From Adiantum capillus-veneris (Eukaryota > Streptophyta > Polypodiopsida > Polypodiales > Pteridaceae), in the NCBI GenBank assembly GCA_014529385.2, contig CM043945.1, positions 93,626,612-93,690,611 of the forward strand: 64,000 nt of DNA. Direction: 5' to 3'. The notes beneath the pieces were generated by a model that was given only the letters and a program-made list of their open reading frames with translations, was not told where the DNA came from and ran no database searches. Shown here piece by piece: positions 46,901 through 60,116 of this stretch; the stretch's first letter is position 1; each line of letters begins with the position of its first letter. Made by a program: the position numbers and the translations under genes.

Positions 46901-49118
46901 AGAGATTAAAAAAATGTTAGGGTCACTCCCTGTAATCCTCCAACCTTGTTGGGAAGAAACATTCTTTGTAAACCCTAGTGTGGGAGAAGAGGCCATTGGT
47001 GCTGCCCTCCTACAAAAAGATCCAAAAACATCCTTTATGAGGCCTATGTATTTTGTTAGCCGCCTCATGGAAAATACAGAGAAGGCCTACACCCTGATGG
47101 AACAGCTAGTGTTAGCTCTCATGTTTGCGGTAACCAAATTTCAGCCATACTTGCTGCCGAAGAGGTTTGTAATTATCACTGTGGAGGATATGTTTCCCTA
47201 TGCACTACAACATATGGAAATCTCTGACAAAATAGCAAAGTGGGTGGTGCGACTTCAAGAGTTTGATTATACAATACAGGTTGAAAGAACAACTCGAGCA
47301 TGCTTAGCCGACATTTTAACAAACAAGTGCTATGAAAAAGTTTTCCATTTGAAGAGAAAGGAACTTCCACCACCTCCAGCTCCAGAGACTTTGGTCAATG
47401 CTTATAGCCTCTACTTTGATGGAGCATACAAGAGAACCAAGGATAAGGCAGCTGTAGGCATCGTGGTCTTATCTCCATTGGGAGAGAGGATCCATGGTGA
47501 AGGGATCACTCTAGAAGATGTCCACTCCAACAACGAAGCAGAATATCATGCTCTAATTCATGGCCTTTGTTGGTGCCTCGATAATTCAATTAAGAGATTA
47601 AATGCTTTTGGTGACTCCATGCTTTTGGTAAGGCAAATGCAAGGTACATGGGCTTGCAAAAATGCCCGTCTCTCTACTAAAATGAGAGAAGCAAAAGCTC
47701 TTATGAGGAGATTTAGGGAGGCACAAGTACATCATGTGCCAAGAGACCAGAACAAGGATGCAAACCACCTAGCATCATCAAAGTTAAATGAGTCAATAGT
47801 GGGAGCAGTGGCCATCAAACTTCCACTTCAGCAAGGCAAGGAGGACTTGGAAGATATTATGCACATTTTGGAGCAAGGAGAGGCTCCTAAACACTTGAAT
47901 GCAGGGGAAAGGCGATGGTTAGCTAGGAAGGCTACCAGGTATCGCATAGTAAATGATGACTTGTATTGTCTTGGTAAGGATGGTGTGCTTAGGAGAGTGC
48001 CTTTGAAGAGTGAAATTGAAGAGATTTTAAAAGCTTGTCACGATGATATGTGCGGAGGACACTTTGCACACGACGTCACTAGTAGAAAGGTTCTACAAGC
48101 TGGGTTTACTTGGCCAAGTCTTCATTGTGATGTCAAATACTGGTGTCAAACATGTGATGAATGTCAGAAAGCAGGACCACGACGGCTCATAGCTGAACCT
48201 CAGAACCCAATAAAGGTATATGGGCCCTTTGAGAAGTGGGGAATTGATGCCATAGGGCCTCTACCACGCACTCAGTCAGGTAAAGAGTACATCATCATGG
48301 GAGTAGACTACATGACTAGATGGGCTGAGGCTATGCCGACCAATAGAATTACTGCTAAGGATGTGAGTCAGTTCATCTTTGACCACATCTGTTGCCGGTT
48401 TGGCACTCCTCTTGAAATACTATCTGACAGAGGACCAGGGTTTAGAGCAGACTTGGTAGGAGAACTCATGAAAAAGCTAAATATTCAGCATCAACACTCT
48501 ACTCCTTACTACCCTCAGTGCAATGGTTTGGTGGAAAAGGTAAATGGAATCATTTGCAAAATTCTCACCAAACAGGTACATGCCAGGCGCCAAGATTGGG
48601 ACAAACACCTGAATGGAGCTCTATGGGCCTATAGAACCTCCTTCAAAACCACATTAGGGTACACACCCTTTCATTTGGTTTATGGAAAGGAGGCGCTTTT
48701 GCCCATTGAAGTGAAGTTAACAAGTCTTCGAATATTGGGTAGCCAGCTAGGCTCTCAAAAGGAGAAAGTACATCAAAGGATCATGGATCTAGAGAGGCTG
48801 CAATTGGATCGTGAAGAAGCCATCAACCACTATTCTCAAGAAGCAGAGAAGCGCAGAGAAAAGTTCAACAAAAATCTAGCATCCAAAGACATCAAAAAGG
48901 GATCTCTGGTGCTTCGATATGACAATCGCTTCGACACTCATAAGGATGGAAAGTTTCTTTTCCGATGGGAAGGCCCGTTCTTGGTCACGAAAAAGTTCAA
49001 AAATGGCTCTTACAGACTTCAAGACATTGATGGTAAAGTGCACAAGACCAGGACAAATGGATGGCGTCTAAAGCCTTATCACATCAGGATAAGGTCAGCT
49101 CAAAATCAAAGAAAGTAG
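43959..49118 (+). pseudogene. Gypsy D gag-pol polyprotein with four nonsense codons
   Basis: One frame of 1719 codons is interrupted only by TAA 44715-44717, TGA 44793-44795, TAA 45420-45422 and TAG 46386-46388. Domains in order are Gag (FFGRSGENAGDFLDNLEMAF), a CCHC knuckle whose second residue is the first stop (C, stop, NCGENGHVMYNCP), aspartic protease YIDSGAEVCVMT, RT ([40 protein letters not shown]), RNase H, a second RNase H of the cellular/archaeal type (LYFDGAYKRTKDKAAVGIVV, NNEAEYHALIHGL, HVPRDQNKDANHLA), and integrase (WGIDAIGPLP, SDRGPGF, CNGLVEKVNG). The ending resembles Tat elements (FHLVYGKEALLPIEV). Four stops without frameshifts imply loss of coding after a fairly recent insertion. 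Confidence 0.93.
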
Positions 49119-49159
49119 GCTAGAGGCATAAATACCCCTAGCCAGGTTTGGGGGGGCTA

Positions 49160-50451
49160 TGATCCGAGCCTATCACAAATTTTTGTTTATCATATTTTGT
49201 TGGTTTTCCTTGCTTCTAGAGGTTTACAATAAAAGAAAGAGTGAGAAAAACCTCTTGGAAAAATTAAAAAAAAAATGATTTGATAGGAATTTTTTCTTGA
49301 CTAGTTCACCGGAGGTGAAAGGTAGAGGGAGAACCTAGTGGTAAAGGGAAGGGAAAATATGTAAATGTGAAAAGAAAAGATATGATGTGGTTGTGGAGCC
49401 ATGCACTCATGATTCAAGGGTCATGAGTGGCTCATATCATCATGGCTTTGGAGCCATATGATGATTCAAACAAATGGGACCCAAGTGGAAGACTTGGTAA
49501 AGGAAGGAACCAGACACATGATTTTGCTGAATTTTTAAAAAATATTTCCACTCCGATCCAAGAAAAGTTGTCTTCATCAAAGTTGTAGCTGATGAGTTGG
49601 AGACTCTGGCCATAGTTTTTTTTATAATTTTTGCATCTACGGTCTAGGAGATATGGCCAAAATGGCGGACGCCAATTTTTCAACTGTGGTGGAGACCACC
49701 CCCTCTACCTTTACACACACACACACCCTTCCTTTTCCACATTGAGACCTTCTCTAAAAATTAGCCATTAGTCTTCTCACCCTCCTCTCCTTCCTCCTCT
49801 CTCTCAAGCTCAAAAACCCATCAAAATTCCTCTTCTAATCACCTCTCAAGTCATGCTTAATCTTGTTGTAATTCATAAGTTCTCATTCAACCCCTTTCTA
49901 TTATTACTAGGTATGTATTGATTTTATGTAGATTCTTTACATTTTAAAATAAGGAAGCTCTTGGACTCAAGCTATGGAGGAAGGAGTGAAGACAACACAA
50001 GTGATGATGGAGCTAATTGGTCAAAAAATCACTTGGAAGGAGCTTCTTCATTGGTTGAATGTCCCTAATCAAGCTTCATTTGTACAAATTACACTTGGAT
50101 CTTAACCTCACTCCTAATCACTCTCTTTCCTATATAAAGAGGCCTTCCCCTTTGTAATTTCAAGCCTCCCTCAGCCCCATTGAGTCTTTGTATCACTCAC
50201 CATGAGCCCATAAGCTCATTCATTCACTCTATTCTTGCACATTCTAGAGTGCAAATTGTTTCATGCTAGTAACCTCTCCTTCTCTTACGTATGTTAATTA
50301 AGAGAAATCTTTATATATGTGTGAGAGTGCTTGATGTGATCTTGGCTAATCCTTGAGTGGTTGTTTGGTAATCTACATGCTATTTGTGTTGGGAGTGTTT
50401 GAAGTCATCCATTCCTTGTACACACACTAAGGTTAATGCTTCATTCATAGT

Positions 50452-50513
<62 letters not shown>

Positions 50514-50628
50514 TGTAGCGGTCCTAGCCCACGCTTCCAAGACTAGGTAGTGCCCTTATCTCATTTCCCTTGTGGCGCAATGGAGTTTGTTTTGGTGTAG
50601 AGGCCGCCATTCCAAATTTCCTTCGTCA
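49160..50628 (+). repeat. 3' LTR of gypsy D
   Basis: It runs from TGATCCGAGCC, right after the G-rich tract, to CCTTCGTCA. The CT tract is 50454-50510. It is highly similar to the 5' LTR, suggesting a young insertion. Confidence 0.92.
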
Positions 50629-50635
50629 ACACCAA

Positions 50636-51596
50636 TGTAGAGAGAGAAAAAAAAGCGTCAGCTTGTACCTTGTAAAGCTTGAAGTCTTTGTGTTTTTCAT
50701 GCTTGGTGACTTTTGCATTGCATGTGAACCTCGCCTTGCAAAAATTATAGTGCTTCATGCATCATTCATCGTAAGAACACCTTCGTTGATTCTTAACAAA
50801 AACTCGTCGTTTTTGTGAAGGCTTTTGTTCTTTTTGAAGGTTACTCCTAGAGGAAAATTTTGAGGAAAACTTGCCTTTCTCTAAGAAGTGAAAAGGAAGG
50901 GTGAAACTAATTCCTTGAAGTTTGAAGCTTTCCTTTCCTTCTAACTTTTCCTTGTCAACACAAGTATGCTATCTTTCCTTGTTATACATAGTAAGGCTCA
51001 AAAGCTTGGATGGTAGAGTGTTGGCCTCTTACCCTCATGGGGTGGGTTCAACCCTCCTTCATACAAGGGTTTAGAGGGACTTCTTATGCATGCATCCAAT
51101 GATGCCGTAGAGTTGCCGATCGAGTTTTCTGCGGATTGCGTAGGTGGGGCAATTGCAATCGTTGTCTCCTTGTGCTACGCATAAAACTCCATGCGTGTCT
51201 TCTTTTTGCTGCGTTGCAGGAGCGCCTCCAGATTGTAGGGAAGGAGACACACGTCATATGCACATGCAACCCGCTTTTCCCCTTTTCCAAGAATAGCTCG
51301 GGTAGTGAAAGGACGATAGTAATGTGAATTCTTGTCTCCACCCAACCGTGCTATCTTATAGTCTTTCTCTGGCGTACACACTGTCCGGCCATGCCGGTGG
51401 CCTTGCCCACAGGACCCATGTCATTACATCCTTTTAACATGTTTAAATGAATAAAATGACCCCTTATTCTAAGAAATGTTTTTAAAATTGAATATAAAAC
51501 CCCCTTATTTTAATGTATCTTTGTTAAATTGCCTAAAAAAATTTGCATTTTAAAATCCTTCCTTTCGAACTCACGCTATACATTAACATGACTACA
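50636..51596 (-). repeat. Probable 5' LTR of gypsy E
   Basis: On the minus strand it runs from TGTAGTCATG to TCTCTCTACA, giving TG...CA ends inside a 5-bp inverted pair TGTAG/CTACA. It lies immediately upstream of where gypsy E Gag would start if element D were removed. A purine-rich run (ctcgggggag) sits just outside the far end, which is unusual for a 5' LTR. The partner LTR is not in the window, so the call rests on position and ends only. Confidence 0.45.
50995..51063 (+). other. tRNA-like segment (Lys-CTT-like, degenerate)
   Basis: It contains an A-box-like AAGCTTGGATGGTAGAGTG, an anticodon-loop-like CTCTTAC and a B-box-like GGTTCAACCC at tRNA spacing. The acceptor ends do not pair well, so this is a tRNA pseudogene or SINE head, not a working tRNA. 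Confidence 0.45.
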
Positions 51597-51834
51597 TAGT
51601 GCTCCCCCGAGAGAATCTACTTCACTTAAAGGAAAAAGAGTATGTTGATAGATGCTAATGAGTCTGGTCGAAGTATACCACTTCTAAATCCTCCTGCTTT
51701 TAACAAATGAATGAAAAGCTCAATTTTTGGGTACATGACTTTTGTCAACAAAGAGTCCCTGAAAGGTCCAAATGTTTCATCAAATGTAAATGGTAGGAAT
51801 CAAGAAGAGTTAGACTTGTCTAATTTTCTATAAA

Positions 51835-54612
51835 AGGATTCCACGATGTGTTCATCGATGATATCCCTATGGACTTACCTCCACAACGAGGGGATGATGA
51901 CCATAGAAGCCTCCTCACCGCCTAACAAGCCTTCTTATTTAATTTCCCAAGCTCAATAAGAGGAGAGCATGAGGCAAGTACAAGAATCAGTAGACAAAGA
52001 GATGGTGAGGCTTATCTCCTCTCCCTTTTGTTCTCCAATCCTTTTAGTGAAAAAGAAAGATGGTACATACCACATGTGTATGGACTATCGAGCACTAAAC
52101 CATCACTATCAAAAACAAATTTCCCGTACCTTGAGTAGAAGATGTGTTTGATAAGCTACAAGGCTCTACCTACTTTAGTAGGATTGACCTTTAAATGGCT
52201 ATCAACAAATAAGGATAGTGAATGAAGATATCCTAAAGGTCGTGTTTTGTACAACGTTTGGTCTTTATGAATATCCAGTTATGCCTTTTGGCTTGACTAA
52301 TGCACCAGCCACATTCAATTGTTTAATGGAGAAAATATTTAGACCCTATTGCAAATTCACTAGAGTGTTCTTTGATGATATCATCATCTACTCCAAGTCC
52401 TTGGAGGACCACAAGCAACATGTCCAGGTGATTTTTCAAGCATTGAGGGAGAACAAGTTTTTTATCAATCAAAAGAAAAGTGAATTTTTGCTTCAAGAGA
52501 TTCAATACTTAGGTCATATTATCTCTCAAGCTGGTATCCGTATGAATCCATCAAAGTTGGAGGTAATAAAAGCATGGCCTAACCCAAGGAATCTACATGA
52601 GTTAAGAAGCTTTAGTGGTATGTGTGCATACTATAGACGCTTCATAACAAAATTATCTCAAATAGTAGGACCATTACATGACTTAACAAAGAAGAATGTT
52701 AAGTAGTCATGGACTGCTAAGGACAAAAATGCTTTTGACAACCTCAAAGAGAAGCTTACTTCCCAACCATTCCTTATGCTTCTAGATCTCTCAAAGCCAT
52801 TTGAGGTCCAATGTGATGCTTGTGGTGATTGCCTTGGAGCGGTCTTGCTTCAAGAAGGGCATGCCATAGCATATGAGAGTTGAAGGCTCAATGCCAATGA
52901 ACGAGTCATGTGCATATATAAATAAGACCTTTTAGCTGTTCTACATGCCCTAGACACATGGAAGCACTATCTATTGGGGACTCCATTTATTTTGCAAACC
53001 AACCACCAAAGTCTCAAGTACTTCATGACGCAAACCAAGCCTTTTGACAAACAAAGGAGGTGGGAAAATTTTCTTTTGCAATTTTATTTTCATATTTCTC
53101 ACATTGCTGGTAAGCACAATCAAGTGGCTGCTGCACTTTAATGACGACCAAAAGTTAATGCGCTGTCTTTAGCAACTCAGAATGATCTATCTTCTATGAT
53201 AGATGAGTAGCTACTAACCCTGGCTTTAAAGACATAATGTCAGCCCTTGCGTGGGGAAGAAAGAAGAACCATTCACCTTGCAGGATGGTTATCTTCTCCA
53301 TAAAAATAGGCTATGTGTTACCTACTCCCTTCGTGAGAAAGTCATGTATCAATCCCATGATGCTCCCTATGCGGGGCATAGAGGTATTCAACGTACTCTT
53401 CGAGGAGTAGAGACATAATTCTATTGGTCTGCCATGAAAGTGGACATACAAGAGTATGTTTCAAAATGTGTGGTATGTCACAAGACTAAGTATGATAGAG
53501 GGAAGCAACTTAGATTACTCCAGCCATTGCCAATCCGTGATTCACCATGGGAGAGTATTTCCATGGATTTTATCTTTGGATTATCCAAGTCTATCCATGG
53601 GAATACGAGAATATGGACAATAGTTGACATGTTTAGCAAGAAAGCACACTTTATTCCTATAAAAAAGTATTGAGGCACACCAAATGGCAACTCTCTTCAT
53701 ATCTCATATTTTCAAACACCATAGATTACCAACATCCATTGTGTCAGATAGAGATCCTAGAATGACCAGTAATTTTGGGAAAGGACTCTTTGAAAATCTA
53801 GGTACAAGATTGAATTTCTCTTCATCCTATCACCCACGAATAGATGTCCAAAGTGAGATAGCCAATCTTACAAAACTCAATCTACTATATACTTATGTTA
53901 CAAAAATAGATCAACGCTCAAAATGGGAAAAGTACCTACCCCTTGTAGAGTATGCGTACAATAATACTGTCCATACTTCTATGAGAAAAGAACATTTTGA
54001 AATCATTGAGGGAAGACCTAAAAGTCCCTTGCTACTTAAAGTACATGGGAAGATCCTTGCTGCCGATGAGTATAGCCGTGACCTAAAGGAATCTTTGCAA
54101 AAGATTAAGGAGGCTAAATCCATCTCTCAACAAAGGCAAAATTCTACTACTGACAAGCACAAAAGGGCCTTAACTTTTAAAGAAAATGATTGGGTGTTAC
54201 TTAAATTTCCCAAGCCTTGATTGAGGCAAACAATGGTCAAAAATCCTACGGGCCATCAATAGTATTATGCTAAACTAGCAAAAAGATACTATGGTACTTT
54301 TCAAAATTTGAATTCAATCAATGAGATGGCTTATCAACAAGCTGCCCAACCATTAACTCATACATAATGCTTTTTATGTGAGCCTACTTAAGCCCTACAA
54401 AGGAGAGCCACCACGTGAAACAATTATTGAAGACCCTCCCAAAATCAAAGACCAAGAAGAGGTGCTACAACCCGAAGCTATCTTTCAGCACGGAGACAAG
54501 GTACTACGACATGATAAGATTATTTGACGGTATCTTATTAAGTTCAAAAATTATCCTTTTGAAGATGCTAGATGGATGCAAGGAACACAGCTTAAGGATA
54601 GTATGACCTTGT
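51835..54612 (+). pseudogene. Chromodomain gypsy element F, pol relic
   Basis: Plus-strand remnants follow gypsy order. The RT entry motif VFIDDIPMDLPPQR is at about 51855. RT proper reads [29 protein letters not shown] and VFFDDIIIYSKS (about 52370), followed by thumb YLGHIISQAGI and RNase H FEVQCDACGDCLGAVLLQEG. The integrase zinc domain ends CVVCHKTKYDRGKQ, and the core has MDFIFGLS (about 53563) and SDRDPRMTSNF (about 53745). A C-terminal chromodomain-like block RYLIKFKNYPFEDARWMQ is at about 54530. More than ten stops or frame changes separate these parts. Gag, protease and 5' LTR are missing on the left, where the block meets the LTR-like segment ending 51596. The chromodomain marks it as a chromovirus-type element. 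Confidence 0.85.
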
Positions 54613-54996
54613 CAATACTTACAATTCTACATTAGAATAAGCAAATGCATATGTTTCTTTTACATGATCAATATTTTTGTCTTATACGATTAATTCTCTT
54701 TTTATTGTGCACAGATTTAAATAGTATGAATGCTTTCAATCATGTTGTGATGACAACATCTCTCAAACACCAAGTAGAAATTGTCACTCTACCTTTGGAG
54801 AATGAAATGGACTAAAGAGCAGACATGCTTGCAGCAGCTACGTCTCCCAAGCACCAAATGGATTGGTCATCCATCTTGGAATGATCTTGTATGGTAAAAA
54901 GGGAACCTTTACCCGCTAAGAAACTTGACTAATGACTAAGGCTTTATCTCTTCTAGCTCATAGTCGAGGACGCCTATGATTTCAAGAGAGAGGTAA
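54613..54996 (+). other. Non-coding tail of gypsy F
   Basis: This stretch lies between the chromodomain and the presumed LTR and holds no open frame. It ends in a purine-rich tract (caagagagaggtaa) that could be the polypurine tract. Confidence 0.5.
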
Positions 54997-55832
54997 TGTC
55001 ATAAAATCTAATATCCAACCAATCCACATGATTCTCTTATATTAAATTGATCATTTAATATGGGAGAATAGACGGGAACAAGGGTTAAAATATAGACATG
55101 TGCTTATGGATCTATCTCAACACGGGGCCAAGGTAAAAGGGATGCAAATGAGAGATGATCTGTCAAAGAGCAAGTTGAGCTAGTGAAGCTTAAAGGCCTT
55201 AGGGCTAGATTCATTAAAGACCTCCAATGGTTAGTGTTAAAATTCCTTTAACCTTAGGCAAGCTAGGGTTGTGCTTAAGGTGGGAACCCGGCCCAAGCTT
55301 GCTGCTTGTCATGCTTGCTGACTAAGGTGCTTGAGGTGCTTGTCGTGCTTGCTAACTAAGGTGCTTGAGGTGCTTAATGACTAAGGTGCTAAGGTGCTCC
55401 ATGACTAAGGTTCTTGAGGGGTTCCGTTTTTCAAAAGTCAAATCACATCCCTACTCATGAGGGGGCAAGCCCTCTTTGTAGGAGCTAGAGAGAGAACACA
55501 CACACCCTCACACAAGGCAAGCTTGGTACAAAGAAAGAAACTAGGACACTTGTCAAGTTCCTCTTCATGTTTCCCTCATGGTGTGCCTAGAGCCTATTGG
55601 TTGGTCTCCCAAGGGGTCCAATAATAATTTAGTTATTTTAATTAATCTTTTATGCATTTATCAAGTCCTCTCTCTCAAAAGGGAAAGCGGAACCCTTGTC
55701 CCAAGGCTAGGCACCTTGTTGCTTGATATACACTAAGCATGTGATTGTCTAAGATTGAGGAGGTCCAATCAAGTGCAAGCTAGTGCTAGAAGAGGGGGTT
55801 GACCAAAGCAAGGAAGGGGCTAGCTTGGGGGG

Positions 55833-55915
<83 letters not shown>

Positions 55916-56571
55916 ATTGTGGCAAGAGCTCCATCTCCTTCTCCAATCTTGTAGAGAAGTTGAGAGCCTACACCAACACTCTTGGCTATGGAATGCAAAT
56001 CCAACCAAGAGCCATGCTCCAATGCTTAAGCTTGCCATCTTATCCATCTTCATTGCTATGCTATTATGTATGCTAAGCAAGAAGAGTGATGATAAGTGAG
56101 GAACTATTTCTTTCTCCTATAAATGTTTCTCATTCTTCTTCCCTACCCTCATTCCTCGCTAGTTCCACCTTTGAAGGTGTTTGAGGCATTGGGACTGAGG
56201 CTAGGGATGGTTAATGATTTTTACAAAGTCTATACTATGCTCGTGATACATGAAGCTTCCCATCTTCATTGCATCACCTAGGTCACAAGGAACACAAAGA
56301 TTGTATTGTACCAAGTCTCTCTTGATGCGAGAATCTATAATACAAAAGCCTATTAGAGGGGGACCGACTCCATGTAAATCCCGTCCTCAAATGTTGTCAA
56401 GTTCTCTAAACTCTCTCTCTTGCAAAAGTATTGTTCCTGCCAAGTTAGTTAAGTACTATGGTTTATTTTTCTACCGCTTATTAAGTTCACCCTCTATGTT
56501 ATCAAAGTAGTCTCAAAAAAATGCTCACTCTAGTTCTCCTAATTCCGCTATTCTCAAAGTTCATAATTACA
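54997..56571 (+). repeat. Probable LTR (3' LTR of F and/or 5' LTR of a following element)
   Basis: It starts TGTCATAAAATC after a purine tract and ends ATAATTACA before CCTGGCACACCCGGTGG, which resembles a gypsy primer site. It contains a (CT)n tract (55837-55911) and a local cluster of ggtgcttgaggtgct repeats near 55320-55420. No second copy is in the window, so the boundaries are inferred. Confidence 0.4.
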
Positions 56572-58400
56572 ACCTGGCACACCCGGTGGTAGAATTTTCC
56601 CAAATTTGAACGAAATGACATCCAAAAAATCCCTTGTTTCAAAATCAAAGTGATAGTAGTCCAATATAGTGCAAAGTGCAGTGCTTGGTATCAAACCAAG
56701 ATACACAAACTACACTATAGAACACTACTAACACTGCCAACACCCCCCCTGGCCCACCCCCCAACAATTACAATGATATCCCAAACCATTGTGTACCACC
56801 TCACCATCAAGAGTGGTTTACAAGTGTAGCATTTATTGGCAACATGCTAGGGCTCGGAACCCATCGTATAAAGATACATCCAAGTACGGTCATACAATAG
56901 AGAAAAGGTGAAATATGGTGTGGATACGTATGAAGACATGGTCTATTTAGCCAAGATGAAGAGTAGAAAGGTAAAGAGGAAGCTAGAGTTGGGAGTGTTG
57001 AAGCCGGAAGATTATGTGCCTATTGCAGCGGTTGTAGAGTGTTCTTTGGTCTGACCAAAGGCGGTTCCAGTTGTTCAAAGTGCAGAGCCTATGGTGGTAT
57101 GGCCTATGGTTGGTTATGTTCCTTGGAGGTTTCCAATTTGTGATGTGCATGTGCCAAGGGTGGACGAGATTGTTAATGAGGAGAGGCCCAATATCGAGGT
57201 GAACCAAGGTGCAAAAGTGGTAGCAGATGTTGAGGTTTTGATGCGGGTTATAGAGGTATAACCTATTCTTACGGAAACTTTGCATGAAAAGATAGGAGAG
57301 TGCAATCAAGTTGCAGATACCGAGTGTTCACAAGTAGGTGGAGAAAGTGACAAAAGGCATGGAAAATAGTCAAGTATTTGTGGAGCAGCAAGCGGATGAA
57401 GATGCAAATATAGAGTTGGTATTTGACGCCGTTGATGAAGAAGATACAAGATCAAGCTACTGAGAGACAAGCAAGGAGAATAGAGCAGATGAGTCCACAA
57501 TCCTATGGCGAGGAGACGGAGTCTGAAGAACCTGAACTGGTGAAGGTAAAGCTACCTTATTATGTGTTTGATGATATGGTAGTAGCCCATGTTCAAGAAG
57601 AGCAGGGAGCAGAGCAAACCGATGTGCTTAATGGAGACCGAGTGGAGGAGTCTATTCCCATCAATGGAGCTATGTAGATGGAGATGGTGTAGATTCTTGC
57701 AGGAAGGGATGACATGGCCCTACCCATGGATGATGATCAGGAGGATACAGTGTAGGGAAAAATTCTCTCTACCTTGGCAGAGTATGATGCAGTGGTAGAA
57801 GAGGTGATTGAAGCACAAGCAACTGAAGCTGACAGGCAAGTGGAGTTGATTGACCCTGAAGAGCAGCTGGTTGCAGTAAGAGGGCTTGATGATGTTGGAA
57901 TTGAGCGCATTGCAAAAGAGGAGGTTGTGTTGCCAAAGATGGTGGAGATTTTGATGCAGAAGACATGTCCAATGGTGGATAAAGGAGAATCCCAGACAAT
58001 GGTCTTGCTTCCATTGAAGGTATGTGAGCTATGGTTGATGAATATGGTGGTAGATACAACTATGTGGTGGATGGTTCAGCAGGTGTAGGGGTCTATGCTT
58101 GAGGCCTCCACTTTACTTGGTTGGGAGAGAGGGTCAGAGAGGTGTTTGAGCTTGTCCTCAGGTACATTTTTTTTAATGGTGGTATGCTTAGTGCTACTTG
58201 GTATATAGTGGGTAGCTTGTGGAGGGATGCATGGAGAGTTGAAGGCAAGCTATGGGCAGCCCACATACATGATGGTCTATGTGTTGGAATTTAGCACTAT
58301 GGTGAGCAGTTACAAATGGGTGGAAGACACCAATGACAGGTTTTGGATCCAGGCAGAAGCTATGTGATGCAGGGGGTGGGGAAACCCACATAAAGGTTTT
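56572..58400 (+). other. Degenerate, possibly retroelement-internal sequence
   Basis: After the primer-site-like sequence come broken plus-strand frames: about 56930-57050 (YEDMVYLAKMKSRKVKRKLE), 57423-57677, 57774-58088 and about 58015-58370 (MVDEYGGRYNYVVDGSAG, then WLGERVREVFELVLRY). They carry many stops and match no family I recognise. This may be a decayed gag-like region. Confidence 0.3.
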
Positions 58401-60116
58401 TCAATAGGGTGCAATAAAACTATGTAAATATGGTTTTGGTTTTCTCATAGTGTGTGCGAGGTTTTGCAGTTAGAAGGTGAATAAAGCTCTTTTTTGGAAC
58501 TAGTGGTGGGCAATGATGGTACAACCACAGTTGGTCGACCATAGAAGATGACATGGGAAGGTATGTGCAAGACTAGAAGATGCATGGAAAAGGGCTAGAG
58601 CAACTACAAAGATCCTCTCAAAAAACAGATAGCAACAAATATGTATGGCTGATGTGGCTTATAGGCCAAGAAGGGCTCCAGAAGGGGCTAATTTAGGGGG
58701 AAGATGAAGGAGGTTCATCGAGAAATATTAGCATCTAGAAATGTATAGATTGAAGTGTTGAAGGAGCAGGTCTAGACGGCTCAACAAACAGAGCTAAGGA
58801 GCCCAAGATATTTGAGTTTGAAGTTGCAGTGCGTTGCAGATCTGAGCTGGATAGGGCAACTGGGGAGAGGTGGCCCAAGGGGATGTTAGTGTATAAGCCC
58901 ATAGTGCTTGATTTATGGAGCCTACTAATCTTTTGAGATCGGCAATTTGAGTCCCAAATGTCAAGTTATTAGCAACCAAAGTTTTGTTGAGGGTCAGGTT
59001 TATGTCGGGTTGGTCGCATCGATAGACGTTCCATCTGATGTTTTTGGATCTTTGCCATGGATAGTTTTCATTCTATGCAATGTATGGAGCTAATAAGAAT
59101 TGACCCCTCGTCAAACAGAGTTACAGACTGCAAGTTATGGCGGGTCAAAGTCGGGGTGCGGTTGCTCAAGTTTGTCTATAGATGGTTTTCTCATGTTTTT
59201 GCGGCCTTGATTTGAGGTCATCCCAAATTTCAAATAAGGCGGGGGTTATGTGGCTTGGAGCTGGAGGCAAGGAGTTTTGGCCAGGCTTTGCGGATCGGTA
59301 ATCAGATCATCAGGTGGCAATTGGAAAGCTGGGCAAAAGGGGCAAAGAGGTTGGATTATTTGGGAGGTTTTTATTAAAAGCCTTTTTGAATTTTTTTGAA
59401 GGCTTGGTGGTGAATGCCTTGGAGGCCGCCATGTGGTGCTTCTATGGTCCCACATATGGTGAGTAGAGTGAGGAGTTTGGGGTATTTGACCAAGGGTGTG
59501 GCCCTCAAGTGAATGTACAAAGGAAGAGGGAGCTCCCCCTCCGTGAGGCTATGGCGTGGCTTTGTTGGGCGCTCTGCACAATGGCACTCTCATGCCACTT
59601 TGCGGGCACGGTATGAAAAAGAAGGATCTGCAAGCATTTTCAAACTATGCCAAACTTATCACTAATGTCAAAATGTGATATGATACGAGGATTGACTGAT
59701 ATGTATGCTTATTGTGGATTTTGGGGCCAAGAAATGAAGATTGATGCCTATGGTGATGCTGCTAAAATGAAGTTTTAGAAGCCAAAGTTGTAGTACTCAC
59801 AATTCTCTAGAAGCTTGTCTTTATCGCTCATTGATTGGAGTCCGGATGGAAAAGTTATGGGAAATTTAGCATTATCTAGGGGCTAGGTTTGCTATCTTTA
59901 GACCAAAATTGGGATACGTGCTCGAGGGATCTATTTCAACTTGATAGGGTTTTCGATGCTAACATCTAGTATGGGCTAGAGGATGTGGTTTACTGTGCTT
60001 GAATTGGACATTTGGTGCTAAAGTTATGGTCGATTCAGTTGCTATGTAGTGCCAGAGATCTATGGGCAGGGAGTTTAATGTTGAATCAGTTAAGGTTGTG
60101 CTTTGCATTGTTTTAG
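58400..60116. other. No gene seen
   Basis: I see no sustained open frame, RNA gene or repeat with a partner in this stretch. Short frames on both strands lack recognisable motifs. Confidence 0.6.

Larger units (their letters stand above)
41460..50628 (+). mobile_element. Ty3/gypsy retrotransposon D (Tat-like, complete)
   Basis: The element is 9169 bp with LTRs of 1459 and 1469 bp, primer site TGGTGCCCCCACGG (42924-42937) and a polypurine tract with GGGGGGG at about 49149-49156. It inserted next to the Gag of gypsy E. The flanks share ACAC (41456-41459 and 50629-50632), so the target duplication is 4 bp or a mutated 5 bp. Domain order PR-RT-RH-second RNase H-INT indicates the Tat branch. The 5' LTR starts TA instead of TG. 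Confidence 0.92.

Noticed and set aside
41455-50633. A 5-bp target duplication for gypsy D
   Set aside because: The flanks are CACAC and ACACC, which share only ACAC at the ends. I report 4 bp and do not claim 5.
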